Origin: DASUHT01 sp038230835
Lineage (GTDB): Bacteria > Actinomycetota > Thermoleophilia > Gaiellales > JAICJC01
Direction of reading: 5' to 3'
Assembly (NCBI GenBank): GCA_038230835.1
Contig: JBBRMM010000013.1
Coordinates: 31,420-95,419 of the forward strand
DNA: 64,000 nucleotides
Part shown: in pieces, positions 1 to 8,427 of the stretch
How the letters are laid out: every line of letters begins with the position of its first letter
Numbering within the stretch: the stretch's first letter is position 1
The notes under the pieces: generated by a model
Database searches by the model: none
Seen by the model: the letters and a program-made list of their open reading frames with translations, nothing else
Told to the model about the DNA's origin: nothing
Translations under genes and position numbers: made by a program

Positions 1-1173
1 GGTTTCTGGGCGAATCACGTCGGCAGCGCATCGAACGCGCCCGCCTGGTGGGTGTTCGCGTTGATCGTGCTCGGCCTCGTCCTCGTCCTCAACTACCTCG
101 GAGTGCGTATCGCGCTGAGGGCCATGCTGGCGTTCGCGGCCATCTCCTTCGCCCCCATGCTGCTGCTGGCCGTCGTGATCATCGCCAAGGGTGGCGCATC
201 GGGCAACACGCTGCAGGTCTTCAACCCCGGGCAGACCTCGCTGCTCGGCATCACCGGCGGCGGGGTTCTGGGCGGCATCCTGCTCGGCATCCTGCTCTTC
301 GTCGGCTTCGAGGCGGCGGCGTCGATCGGCGAGGAATCGAGCGATCCCCACCGCTCGATCCCCCGCGCGGTGCTGGCGACGATCACCGCGTCGGCGGTCT
401 TCTTCGTGATCATGGCCTACGCGATCTCGATCGGATACGGCAAGGCCGCGGTGGCCAAGGGTGGTTGGGCGCTCGACCCGGCCGCGCTCGACACCATGGC
501 CACCAAATACGTCAGCTCGACCTTCGCCGGCCTGATCGACCTGGTCGTCATCCTCGACGCCACCGCGCTCGCGCTGGCGATCTGCGTCACCATCGGCCGC
601 GGCTACTTCGCGCTCGGCCGCGACGGCCTGCTGCCCTCGGTCTTCGCGCGCACATCGCGGTACAACACGCCGTGGGTGGGCAACCTGTTGGTCGCCGTCG
701 GCTGCATCGGGCTGATCGTGATCTCGACCACCGGCGCCATGAACGACTACATCACGAACCAGATCTTCCCCAACAAGGAGTTCGCGACCTTCATCGTCTC
801 GGCCACCGCCGGATCGTTCGCAATCGAGCTGGTGTACCTGGTCCTCGCTGTCGTCGCGGTGCGCCTGCTGATCAGCCAGGGCGCCAAACTGTGGCAGTAC
901 GTGGTGATCGCGGTCGCGATCGCCACCCCGCTGCTCGGGTTCTACGGCGCCCTCAACCCGGCTCCGCACGACATCTCGCTGAACCCCAACTGGCTCGCCA
1001 TGTACTGGGCGCTCGCGGTGGTGGTGCTGTCGGTGGTCTGGTTCGTGATCGTGCAGGTCGTGCGACCCGACCGCGTCCGCAACGCGGCCGCCCACGCGGC
1101 GAGCCACCGCGGCGTGCCGCCGCTGGACGAGAACCTCGACTTCACCCCGGCTCCGCCGGACACCGCTATCTGA
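1..1173 (+). CDS. APC-family amino acid permease (5' truncated by window edge)
   Basis: The reading frame is open from the first base and ends at TGA 1171-1173, so about the first quarter of the protein lies off the window. The 390 visible residues are mostly hydrophobic helices. They contain a GEESSDPHRSIPRAV-type loop, which is the cytoplasmic signature of APC/AA_permease_2 transporters. Known role of the family: proton- or sodium-coupled uptake of amino acids or amines at the inner membrane. The C-terminal tail is short, polar and cytoplasmic. Its stop overlaps the stop of the convergent GntR gene by 8 bp. The substrate cannot be read from the sequence; the neighbouring GntR/FCD regulator may control it, which is inference. 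Confidence 0.85.
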   Translation, partial: GFWANHVGSASNAPAWWVFALIVLGLVLVLNYLGVRIALRAMLAFAAISFAPMLLLAVVIIAKGGASGNTLQVFNPGQTSLLGITGGGVLGGILLGILLFVGFEAAASIGEESSDPHRSIPRAVLATITASAVFFVIMAYAISIGYGKAAVAKGGWALDPAALDTMATKYVSSTFAGLIDLVVILDATALALAICVTIGRGYFALGRDGLLPSVFARTSRYNTPWVGNLLVAVGCIGLIVISTTGAMNDYITNQIFPNKEFATFIVSATAGSFAIELVYLVLAVVAVRLLISQGAKLWQYVVIAVAIATPLLGFYGALNPAPHDISLNPNWLAMYWALAVVVLSVVWFVIVQVVRPDRVRNAAAHAASHRGVPPLDENLDFTPAPPDTAI

Positions 1174-1852
1174 TCAGTTCGCCGCCGGAGCTGCTCGTCG
1201 GCTCGCCGCCCACCAGCTCCGGCGGCGGATACCGCAGGATGTGTGCGCGCGCGAGCTGCTCGGCTGCCTCGCCGTCACCGGCGGCGATCGCCTCCACGAT
1301 GTGCTCGTGCTCGTCCGCCCAGCCGAGCACGACCGTGGGCTCGTCGGCCTGCGCCGTGTAGATCGCGACGCTGATCCTGGCCACCCACAGCAGCTCCGCG
1401 AAGTGCGCCAGGTGGGGGTTGCCCGAGGCCGTGACCAGCGCCAGGTGGAACTCGCGGTTGGCGTCCAGGCTGGCCGAGATCGCGTCGCTCGAGCGACGCT
1501 GGGCGACGATGGCGGCCCGCATCCGGGCGACCTCCGCGGGCCGCCGGCGCGAGCTCGCCAGCCGCGCTGCAGGCGGCTCGATGACGAGCCGCGCCGTCCA
1601 CGCGTCGGACATGTCGCCGAAGTCGAGGTCGGCCACCGTTGCGCCGTGGTTGGGGAGGAGGGTCACCAACCCCTCCCCCGCCAGCCGGCGAAGCGCCTCG
1701 CGAAGCGGCGTCCGCGACACACCCAGCTCGGCGGCGATCATCTCCTGGGGCAGCCGCGACCCGCGCTCGAGCTCGCCGGAGAGGATCTGCTCGCGCAGCG
1801 CGGCGTGCACCTGGTCGACCACGCTTGCGATCTGAATCCGGCGGACGCTCAT
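1166..1852 (-). CDS. GntR-family transcriptional regulator, FCD (FadR) type
   Basis: About 228 residues. The N-terminal winged helix runs from roughly residue 5 to 75, with the motifs ILSGELERGSRLPQE and LGVSRTPLREALRRL typical of GntR DNA-binding domains. A helical FCD ligand-binding domain follows. I chose ATG 1850-1852 rather than ATG 1874-1876 because the shorter protein begins right at the domain and TATCCA lies 8 nt upstream, matching the leaderless pattern seen elsewhere in the window. An ACTG-N4-CAGT dyad just upstream could be its own operator. FCD regulators usually respond to small organic acids and repress a neighbouring catabolic or transport operon. The convergent permease is the nearest candidate target. 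Confidence 0.88.
   Translation of the reverse strand: MSVRRIQIASVVDQVHAALREQILSGELERGSRLPQEMIAAELGVSRTPLREALRRLAGEGLVTLLPNHGATVADLDFGDMSDAWTARLVIEPPAARLASSRRRPAEVARMRAAIVAQRRSSDAISASLDANREFHLALVTASGNPHLAHFAELLWVARISVAIYTAQADEPTVVLGWADEHEHIVEAIAAGDGEAAEQLARAHILRYPPPELVGGEPTSSSGGELIR
1180..1227. terminator. Hairpin at the convergent permease/GntR ends
   Basis: A perfect 13 bp inverted repeat has arms at 1180-1192 and 1215-1227 and a 22 nt loop. It lies just past the permease stop and inside the last codons of the GntR gene (PPPEL/SSSGG region). No T-tract follows. It could act as a terminator for the permease transcript, but its coding position leaves this uncertain. Confidence 0.4.
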
Positions 1853-1858
1853 TTGGAC

Positions 1859-1870
1859 ACTGGATACAGT
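1859..1870. promoter_or_regulatory. Candidate GntR operator (ACTG-N4-CAGT dyad)
   Basis: The sequence ACTGGATACAGT is a 4+4 bp inverted repeat ending 6 bp upstream of the chosen GntR start and overlapping its putative -10. This position fits autoregulation. The call rests on symmetry and position only. Confidence 0.35.
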
Positions 1871-1910
1871 ACGCATTCGACCGGCACGCGGTCAAGCGCG
1901 CCGATCTGCG

Positions 1911-3101
1911 CTAGCGCTGTGTGCTGACGCTCAGCATGCGCTCGACGCCCCGCTTCTCCAGGCCGCGGGCGACGATCACCCGCTGGATCTCGGACGTGCC
2001 CTCCCAGATCCTGTCGACTCGCAGCTCACGCAGGTACCGCTCGGCGGCGGTCGTGCGCATGTAGCCGCGCCCGCCGAACACCTGCACGGCGCGGTCGGCG
2101 CAGCGCCACGCCGCCTCCGACGCGAACAGCTTGGCCATCGCCGCCCGACCGTGCACCAGCTTGGCGTCCGCACCCTCGTCCACCATCTGGGCGACCTGAT
2201 AGGTGAGGAGCCGGGCCGCCGCGCAGTCGGCCGCCGAGTCGGCCAGAGGGAAGCTGACGCCCTGGTGGTCGAAGATCCGCGACCCGAACTGCTCGCGCTG
2301 CAGCGACCACGCCACCGCCTCGTCGAGCAACCGGCGCATGGCGCCGACGCAGCGCGCCGCGATGTGGATGCGCTCCTCGACGAACCACTCGTTCTGCAGC
2401 TCGCCGCCGCGGCCGATCATCTCCGGCCCGCCCAGCACGGCGTCCTCGGCGACCTCGCAGTCGTAGCGGACGGTGGGGTGGCCGTGGGGGTAGTTGTGGG
2501 TGAAGGGCGGATCGTCTACCAGCTCGATCCCGGGCCGGTCGCGATCGACCAGGAAGAGCGTCGGCAGCCGCCGCTCGCCATCCACCAGGTTCACCATCAC
2601 GATGTCGTAGTCGCACACGTCACCCGAGGTCACGAACCACTTCTCCCCGCGGATCCGCCAGCCCGCGGGTGTGCGCTCGGCGGTGGCGGCGATGCCGCCG
2701 GCGTCCGATCCGGCCGAGGCCTCGGTGACGGCGTACGAATCGGCCCGCTCGCCGCGCAGGGTGGGCTTCAGGTAGCGCTCGACCTGATCCGGCGTACCGC
2801 GTGAGAGCACGTTGTAGGCGCCGCCCATCACCCACCACACACCGTTGGTGTTGCGGCCCAGCTCCTCGTGCACCAGCACCTGCTCGAGAGCCGTCCAGCC
2901 CTGGCCGCCGTGCTCGACGGCGTGGTTACCGGCCACCAGCCCCAGCTCGCGGCCGACGCTGCGGACGCGCTCGACCGCTGCCTCGGGGAGCCGGCCGCCG
3001 GCCCGCTCGGCGTCGACCTCGAGCGGGATCAACACCTCGTCCACGAAGCGGGCCGCGCGCTCGCGCAACTCCGCCTGGCCCGTTGTTAGCTCGAAATCCA
3101 T
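1911..3101 (-). CDS. Acyl-CoA dehydrogenase
   Basis: About 396 residues, full length for the family. The order is N-terminal helical domain, beta domain with YAVTEASAGSDAGG and EKWFVTSG (flavin and substrate contacts), and C-terminal helical domain with FGGRGYMRTTAAERYLREL and RIWEGTSEIQR. The Glu in WEGT is at the position of the catalytic base of medium-chain acyl-CoA dehydrogenases. These FAD enzymes oxidise acyl-CoA to 2-enoyl-CoA and pass electrons to ETF. I chose ATG 3099-3101 (MDFELT) because a longer frame would run into the glycerol kinase stop. It is the last gene of a reverse-strand run after the MFS transporter and glycerol kinase. The acyl substrate is unknown. Confidence 0.9.
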   Translation of the reverse strand: MDFELTTGQAELRERAARFVDEVLIPLEVDAERAGGRLPEAAVERVRSVGRELGLVAGNHAVEHGGQGWTALEQVLVHEELGRNTNGVWWVMGGAYNVLSRGTPDQVERYLKPTLRGERADSYAVTEASAGSDAGGIAATAERTPAGWRIRGEKWFVTSGDVCDYDIVMVNLVDGERRLPTLFLVDRDRPGIELVDDPPFTHNYPHGHPTVRYDCEVAEDAVLGGPEMIGRGGELQNEWFVEERIHIAARCVGAMRRLLDEAVAWSLQREQFGSRIFDHQGVSFPLADSAADCAAARLLTYQVAQMVDEGADAKLVHGRAAMAKLFASEAAWRCADRAVQVFGGRGYMRTTAAERYLRELRVDRIWEGTSEIQRVIVARGLEKRGVERMLSVSTQR

Positions 3102-3135
3102 GCCAGAGCTTCCCACACCGCCGCGCCGGCGTGCG

Positions 3136-4551
3136 TCACCCGCGGGCACCGGCGAGGGCGGCATTCCAGCCCGCCCTCAGCTCCGCCGCCCGGTCGCGGG
3201 AGATCCCCGGCTCGAACCTCCGTCCGCAGCGCCAGGCGCGCGCCAACGCGTCGGTGTCCGGCCACAACCCCACGCCCAGGCCGGCCAGGGCGGCCGCCCC
3301 GATGGCCGTCATCTCGCGCTCGGCGGACGCCTCCACGGGGACGCCCAGGAGGTCGGCTTGGGTCTGCAGCAGAAACCCGTTGGCGGCCGCTCCACCGTCG
3401 GCGCGCAGCACGCTGGGCGCCACCCGGCAGGCCTCGATCACGTCGGTGACCCGGTGTGCGATCCCCTCCAGCGAGGCCCGCACCAGGTGCGCGCGACCGG
3501 CGCCCGCGGTGATGCCCGTGATCAGGCCGCGCGCGTCCGCATCCCAGAACGGCGAGCCCAGTCCGGCGAATGCCGGCACCACGTGCACTCCCAGCGACGA
3601 CTCGACCGAGCGCGCCAGCGACTCGGTCTCGGACGCCTCGGCGATGATGCCCAGGCCGTCGCGCAGCCACTGCACGACCGACCCGGCCGCGAGCACCGCA
3701 CCCTCGAGCGCGAACACCCCGGTCTGGGCGGCCGCGGTCTTGAGCAGACCATCGGGAGCCGGCGACTGATCGCCGCCCTGGTTCACGAGCACGAAGCAGC
3801 CGGTGCCGTAGGTCACCTTGGCGTCGCCCACCGCCAGACAGGCCTGGCCGAACAACGCCGCCTGCTGGTCGCCTGCGATGCCCGCGATCGGCAGCGGTGC
3901 ACCGAGCAGCTCGCCCTCGGCGAGCACTCCGCACGACGGTCGGACATCCGGCAGGAGGCCGCGATCGACCCCGAACAACTCGAGCAGCTCGTCGTCCCAC
4001 TCGTCGCGGTCGAGCCGGTAGAGCATGGTGCGCGAGGCGTTGGTGCGGTCGGTGACGTGCACCTGCCCCCGGGTCAGCTTCCACACCAGCCACGAGTCGA
4101 CGGTGCCGAAGGCCAGATCACCGCGGTCGCCCGCCCGATCGAGCAGCCAGCGCAGCTTGGTGGCCGAGAAGTACGGATCGCAGACCAGCCCGGTGCGCTC
4201 GCGGATCAGCTCGGCCGGAAGCCTGCGGCAGGCGTCGGCCGTGCGCCGGTCCTGCCACACGATCGCCGGATGCACGGGATCGCCGGTGCGGCGATCCCAC
4301 AGCAGCGTCGTCTCGCGCTGGTTGGTGATCCCGATCGCACGCAGGTCGGTCGCGGCGATGCCCGCGGCGGCTACCGCCTGCCCAGCAGCCTCGACGACAC
4401 CCACCCAGATCGCCTCGGGATCGTGCTCGACCCAGCCTGGACGCGGATAGCTCTGCGCCAGCTCGCGGTACCCGCGGCCGCGTACGACCAGCTCCCCGTC
4501 GACGACCAGGCAGGTGGTGCCGGTCGTGCCCTGGTCGATGGCCAGGATCAC
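3136..4551 (-). CDS. glpK: Glycerol kinase (FGGY family)
   Basis: 471 residues, near the family's usual 490-500. It begins with the phosphate-binding motif DQGTTGTTCLVVD. It keeps glycerol kinase signatures: HVTDRTNASRTMLYRLD, GIAGDQQAALFGQ, YGTGCFVLVNQG and ADGGAAANGFLLQTQADLLG. Reaction: ATP-dependent formation of sn-glycerol 3-phosphate in the cytoplasm. GTG 4549-4551 overlaps the stop of the upstream MFS gene (GTGA), so the two are translationally coupled. No glpF or glpD is adjacent; the transporter partner here is an MFS protein, which makes the physiological substrate slightly less certain than the family assignment. Confidence 0.92.
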   Translation of the reverse strand: MILAIDQGTTGTTCLVVDGELVVRGRGYRELAQSYPRPGWVEHDPEAIWVGVVEAAGQAVAAAGIAATDLRAIGITNQRETTLLWDRRTGDPVHPAIVWQDRRTADACRRLPAELIRERTGLVCDPYFSATKLRWLLDRAGDRGDLAFGTVDSWLVWKLTRGQVHVTDRTNASRTMLYRLDRDEWDDELLELFGVDRGLLPDVRPSCGVLAEGELLGAPLPIAGIAGDQQAALFGQACLAVGDAKVTYGTGCFVLVNQGGDQSPAPDGLLKTAAAQTGVFALEGAVLAAGSVVQWLRDGLGIIAEASETESLARSVESSLGVHVVPAFAGLGSPFWDADARGLITGITAGAGRAHLVRASLEGIAHRVTDVIEACRVAPSVLRADGGAAANGFLLQTQADLLGVPVEASAEREMTAIGAAALAGLGVGLWPDTDALARAWRCGRRFEPGISRDRAAELRAGWNAALAGARG

Positions 4552-5729
4552 GGCACGGCCGCCGCGGGCTCCGGCTCAGAATGGGCGCCGTCGGAGCGCG
4601 GCCGCACCAACCACAACCCGGTGGTCAGCGAGATCGCCGCCAGCCCGACATAGGCGATGCGATCGCCGGCCCAGCCCGCCACCCAGCCTGCGGCGGGGCC
4701 GCCGACGAAGTTGGCGGCGCCCCACGCGATGCCGAACAGCCCGTTCACGGTGGCCGTTCCGATCCCCCGCCGACGGGCGCCGAGCGCAGCCAGCGGTAGC
4801 CCGATCGTGTACGGCCAGGCTGCGAGCGCCGCCCGGCTGAGGATCATCGTCGCCACCGGCACGACGGCCAACGTGAGCACCACCGGCACCAGCACACCCG
4901 CCTGCAGGATCGACGCCACTCCGGCGGCTCGCAGCGACATCGCCCGCCCGCCGATCCGCGCGACCAGCGCGCTGACCACGATGAAGATGCCGGCGGAGGC
5001 CGAGAACACGCCGCCGTTGGCGGCCGTCGAGAGGCCGCGCGCAGTCAGCTCGAGGGAGCCGAGCAGGTTGACCACCCCGTCGGCAAACCCTCCCAGCAGC
5101 ATGATCGCGATGCCGCCGGCGATCAGCCGCTCTCCTCTGGCCGCCCGCAGCACCTCGCGCAGCGGAGTGTGCTCGTGGTGACGCCGTCCCCCGGGGTGGG
5201 AGACCGCCATCGCCACCGTCACCACCGCTGCAGCCGCCGCGACGCCGATCAACGCCGCCCGCACGGACACCTGCTGGGCGAGCGTCCCGACCAGCACCGG
5301 GCCGACGAACCCCCCGAGCCCCGCCGTCGCGACCACCGCGCCGATGGCCGAGGTGCGCCGCTGCTCGCTGGCCGAGTCGGACAGCCACGAGATGCCCGCC
5401 GCCCAGATGGCGGCCGACCCGAAGCCGAACACGAGCCGCGCCAGCAGCAGCGCGTCGAAGCTGCCGGCGAGCGCCTGCAGCAGGTTGCCGGCGGCCACGA
5501 GCAACCCCGCGACGATCGTCACCCGGCGAGCACCGAGCCGGTCGGCCAGCACCCCGGCCGGTATCGAGGCCACCACGATGGCAAGGCTGGCGGCCGATAG
5601 AAGCGCCCCGCCCTGCAGCTTGGAGAGCCCGAAGCGCTCGGTGTACACCGGCACGAGCGGCACAAGGCAGAGCAGGGCGACTTCGTCGACGAAGATCAGC
5701 AGGTAGATGAGCGCGATCGGCCGCCGCAT
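4548..5729 (-). CDS. MFS transporter
   Basis: 393 residues with about 12 hydrophobic segments. The loop between helices 2 and 3 reads GVLADRLGARRVTIV, the MFS G-x3-D-R-x-G-R-R signature. It begins a reverse-strand operon with glpK (GTGA overlap) and the acyl-CoA dehydrogenase. A TAGGCT hexamer sits 9 nt upstream of ATG 5727-5729, which suggests a leaderless start. The substrate is unknown; uptake or efflux of a polyol or acylated compound would fit the partners, but this is inference. Confidence 0.85.
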   Translation of the reverse strand: MRRPIALIYLLIFVDEVALLCLVPLVPVYTERFGLSKLQGGALLSAASLAIVVASIPAGVLADRLGARRVTIVAGLLVAAGNLLQALAGSFDALLLARLVFGFGSAAIWAAGISWLSDSASEQRRTSAIGAVVATAGLGGFVGPVLVGTLAQQVSVRAALIGVAAAAAVVTVAMAVSHPGGRRHHEHTPLREVLRAARGERLIAGGIAIMLLGGFADGVVNLLGSLELTARGLSTAANGGVFSASAGIFIVVSALVARIGGRAMSLRAAGVASILQAGVLVPVVLTLAVVPVATMILSRAALAAWPYTIGLPLAALGARRRGIGTATVNGLFGIAWGAANFVGGPAAGWVAGWAGDRIAYVGLAAISLTTGLWLVRPRSDGAHSEPEPAAAVP

Positions 5730-5738
5730 GCGACGGCA

Positions 5739-5754
5739 AGCCTATCGGTAGACT
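5739..5754. promoter_or_regulatory. Divergent -10 elements between MFS gene and PLP decarboxylase gene
   Basis: The gap between the two start codons is 33 bp. On the reverse strand TAGGCT (5739-5744) is 9 nt from the MFS ATG. On the forward strand TAGACT (5749-5754) is 8 nt from GTG 5763. Neither start has a Shine-Dalgarno sequence. The spacing implies both mRNAs begin at or next to their start codons. Confidence 0.5.
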
Positions 5755-5762
5755 CTGCGGCC

Positions 5763-7127
5763 GTGGCGAGCCCGCTCACCCGAATCGACGACTGCCTGAG
5801 CGAGCGTGACGGCCGGCTGTGGATGGACGAGGTCGATCTGTGCGAACTGGCCAGGCGGTTCGGAACCCCCCTGTACGTGGTTTCCGAGCGGCGACTGCGA
5901 GACAACCTGGGTCGCATCCGGGGCGCGTTCGCCACCGCCTGGACGGTCGGCGACGTGCGGGTGCTGCCGTCGCTCAAGGCCAACCTGAGCCTCGCGCTGC
6001 GCAGGCTGCTGACCGTCGAGGGGGCGGGCTGCGACACCTTCGGCCCGGGCGAGCTGCACGCAGCGCTGGCGGCCGGCGTACCCCCGGCTCTGATCTCGGT
6101 CAACGGCTCGTCCAAGGACGCCGCGCTGATCGAGAGGGCGGTGACGGCCGGAGCCCGGGTCACGCTGGACAGCGAACGCGAGCTCGATCTGGTGATCGAG
6201 GCGGCGGCGGCCGCGGGCGTCCGGGCGCCGGTTCGGCTGAGGCTGCGGCCCGACTACGACGGGCTCGTGCAGCCCAGCGACTTCTTCCCGGGCCTCGACG
6301 TGCGCACCGCCGCCCACCATTACAAGCCGGGGATCCCGACCGAACAGGCGCTGGTGGTCGGGCGCCGTGCGCTGGACGCACCCGAGATCGAGCTGACCGG
6401 GCTGATGGCGCACCTCGGCCGGCACAGCGCCGACCCGGCGGTGTGGCAGCAGATGGCCTCGAGCTTCGCCGGAGTGGTGGCGCGCTGCTGCACGGAGTGG
6501 GCGTGGCGGCCGCGGGAGCTGGACGTGGGCGGCGGGTTCCCCGCGCCGCGCGACCCGACCGCTCCCTCCGGCCGGCCGGCGGAGCCGATCGCCCGGTATG
6601 CCGAGGCGGTCGCCGCCACGCTGGCGGGCCGGCTGGCCGAGCTGGGCCTCGACCCGGCCGGGATCGTGCTGGAGGTGGAGCCGGGCCGCAGCCTGTACGC
6701 GGATGCCGGAGTGCACCTGACGACCGTGCGCGGCCTGAAGCACCAACGGGCCCCACTGGCGCGCAGCTGGGTGGAATGCGACACCACCGAGATGTTCATG
6801 GCCGACCTGCTGATCGAGCACGCAGTCTTCGCCGTGCGGGTGGCGTCGCGCGCGGGTGCGTCCGATGAGCAGATTGCCGACGTGGTGGGGATCTCCTGCG
6901 GCTTCGACGTGCTGGCCTCGCAGGTGCCGCTACCGCCGCTCGAACCCGGCGACGTGATCGCCTTTCTCGACACGGGCGCCTATCAGGACGCCTGTGCCAA
7001 CAACTTCAACGGGCTTCCGCGGCCCGGCACCGTGCTCGTCAGCGGTGACCGAGCCGAGTGGATCAAGCGCCCGGAGACCGTCGAGGCCGTATTCGCGCGC
7101 GACATCGTGCCCGCGCATCTGCAATGA
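5763..7127 (+). CDS. Fold type III PLP-dependent decarboxylase (diaminopimelate/ornithine decarboxylase family)
   Basis: 454 residues. An N-terminal alanine-racemase-type barrel carries the PLP lysine in LPSLKANLSLALRR. Further family motifs are GCDTFGPGELHAAL, GLMAHLGRHS (helix facing PLP), DVGGGFPAP and EVEPGRSLYADAG. The C-terminal beta domain ends with GAYQDACANNFNGLPRP, which contributes to the second active site of the dimer. Biosynthetic LysA usually sits with lysine or threonine genes. Here it starts an operon with a VOC protein, an epimerase-like protein and a hydrolase, so a dedicated amino-acid-derived pathway is likelier than lysine synthesis. The start is leaderless-type. Substrate unknown. 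Confidence 0.85.
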   Translation: MASPLTRIDDCLSERDGRLWMDEVDLCELARRFGTPLYVVSERRLRDNLGRIRGAFATAWTVGDVRVLPSLKANLSLALRRLLTVEGAGCDTFGPGELHAALAAGVPPALISVNGSSKDAALIERAVTAGARVTLDSERELDLVIEAAAAAGVRAPVRLRLRPDYDGLVQPSDFFPGLDVRTAAHHYKPGIPTEQALVVGRRALDAPEIELTGLMAHLGRHSADPAVWQQMASSFAGVVARCCTEWAWRPRELDVGGGFPAPRDPTAPSGRPAEPIARYAEAVAATLAGRLAELGLDPAGIVLEVEPGRSLYADAGVHLTTVRGLKHQRAPLARSWVECDTTEMFMADLLIEHAVFAVRVASRAGASDEQIADVVGISCGFDVLASQVPLPPLEPGDVIAFLDTGAYQDACANNFNGLPRPGTVLVSGDRAEWIKRPETVEAVFARDIVPAHLQ

Positions 7128-7564
7128 AGGTGCGCGGCATCGACCATGTGGGCGTGGTGGTGGCCGACCTCGAGCGCTCGCTGCGTTTCTACCGCGATCT
7201 CCTCGGGATCCCGGTACTGCAGGTCGTGGACGACGACTCCGACCAACTGCGCGAGATCACGGGCTGGCCTGACCGTCGAGTCCTGATCGCCGACCTCGAC
7301 CTCGGCGACGGCCGCCTGCTGGAGTTGATCGAGCGGCCGCAGGCCGAGCGGCGGCCCGGTGGTGACACCGGCATGCACGTGGCGATCGTCGTCGACGACA
7401 TCGAGGCGGTGTGGGCGCGGCTGACCGAGGCGGGCGTGCCGGCGCGTTCGCGCCCGGTCACGCTGCACGACGCCGGGCCGCGGTGGAACGGGGTCGCGGT
7501 GGCCTACGTCAGCGACCCGGACGGGGTGACGGTGGAACTGGTGCAGGCGGTCGGCCGCGGATGA
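7124..7564 (+). CDS. VOC-superfamily protein (glyoxalase/methylmalonyl-CoA epimerase-like)
   Basis: 146 residues with two VOC half-modules: GIDHVGVVVADLERSLRFYR at the start and GMHVAIVVDDIEAVWARL from about residue 83. His in DHVGV and Glu in RLLELIERP and DGVTVELVQA are at expected metal-ligand positions. ATG 7124 overlaps the upstream TGA (ATGA), so translation is coupled. VOC enzymes catalyse isomerisation, epimerisation or ring-opening at a divalent metal. Members with this architecture include methylmalonyl-CoA epimerase and lactoylglutathione lyase. The operon context does not support either role in particular. Confidence 0.82.
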   Translation: MKVRGIDHVGVVVADLERSLRFYRDLLGIPVLQVVDDDSDQLREITGWPDRRVLIADLDLGDGRLLELIERPQAERRPGGDTGMHVAIVVDDIEAVWARLTEAGVPARSRPVTLHDAGPRWNGVAVAYVSDPDGVTVELVQAVGRG

Positions 7565-8427
7565 GCGTCGATCGGGTGGCCATCCGGGCCGGGTCGCTGG
7601 AAGCCACGTTCGTGCCGGCGCTGGGAATGATCGGGACCTCGCTGACCCATCGCGGGGAGCAGGCGCTGGGCCTTCGCGGCGGGCTCGAGGCGTACGCCGA
7701 TCGCGGCTCGACGATGGGCGTTCCACTGCTGCATCCATGGGCAAACCGGCTGACGGCGGCCCTGCCCGACTCGCCGCTGCTTCATCGTGACGCCAACGGC
7801 CTGCCGATCCACGGCGTCCTGCCGACGGCAATGCCGTTCGTCGTGCGCGAGCATCGGGCGACCGCCGTCGTGGCCGAGTTCGACACCGCACGTTCGCCGG
7901 CGCTGCTCGAGGTTTTCCCCCACCCGCACCGGCTGCTGGTCGAGGCGAGCATCGCCCCCGCGGCCGTGAGCATCCGCACCACGATGACCGCGCTCGACGC
8001 GCCGGTACCGGTCGCGTTCGGCTACCACCCCTACCTCAGCCCGCCGGCGGGCGAGCGATCCGCCTGGCTGATCGAGGCGCCGGTGGCCACGCGGCTCGTG
8101 CTCGATCGGCGGATGATCCCCACGGGCGACCGCGAGCCGGCCCGGATCGATCCCGGCCCGCTGGGCGACCGGGCCTTCGACGACGGCTACGCCGGGGTGC
8201 CCGACGGCAGCCGATTCTCGGTCACCGATGGCCGGCACCGGCTGGAGGTGACGTTTGTTCGCGGTTACCGGTTCGCGCAGGTGTACGCCCCGGCAGGTGA
8301 GCCGGTGGTCGCCTTCGAGCCGATGACCGCTCCTACCGATGCACTCGTGTCCGGCGACGGACTGATCACGCTTGCTCCGGGCGAGCGGCACACGGCGGAG
8401 TTCGCGATCGGGGTGGGCGATGCGTGA
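7561..8427 (+). CDS. Aldose 1-epimerase-like (galactose mutarotase superfamily) protein
   Basis: 288 residues, a beta-rich galactose-mutarotase-like fold. Recognisable segments are the early PLLHPWANRL, LPIHGVLPT, AFGYHPYL with the catalytic-type His, and the late QVYAPAGEPVVAFEPMTAPTDAL. In the family the Glu of the FEPMT-like strand is the base and the His of GYHPYL the acid, so both appear present. Known reaction: interconversion of alpha and beta anomers of sugars. ATG 7561 overlaps the VOC stop (ATGA). With the downstream alpha/beta hydrolase this suggests processing of a sugar or sugar-conjugated metabolite, which is inference. Confidence 0.82.
   Translation: MSVDRVAIRAGSLEATFVPALGMIGTSLTHRGEQALGLRGGLEAYADRGSTMGVPLLHPWANRLTAALPDSPLLHRDANGLPIHGVLPTAMPFVVREHRATAVVAEFDTARSPALLEVFPHPHRLLVEASIAPAAVSIRTTMTALDAPVPVAFGYHPYLSPPAGERSAWLIEAPVATRLVLDRRMIPTGDREPARIDPGPLGDRAFDDGYAGVPDGSRFSVTDGRHRLEVTFVRGYRFAQVYAPAGEPVVAFEPMTAPTDALVSGDGLITLAPGERHTAEFAIGVGDA

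Noticed and set aside
2845..4653. A 602-codon forward frame
   Set aside because: It is antisense to glycerol kinase and acyl-CoA dehydrogenase, both of which have intact motifs; the forward translation has no domain.
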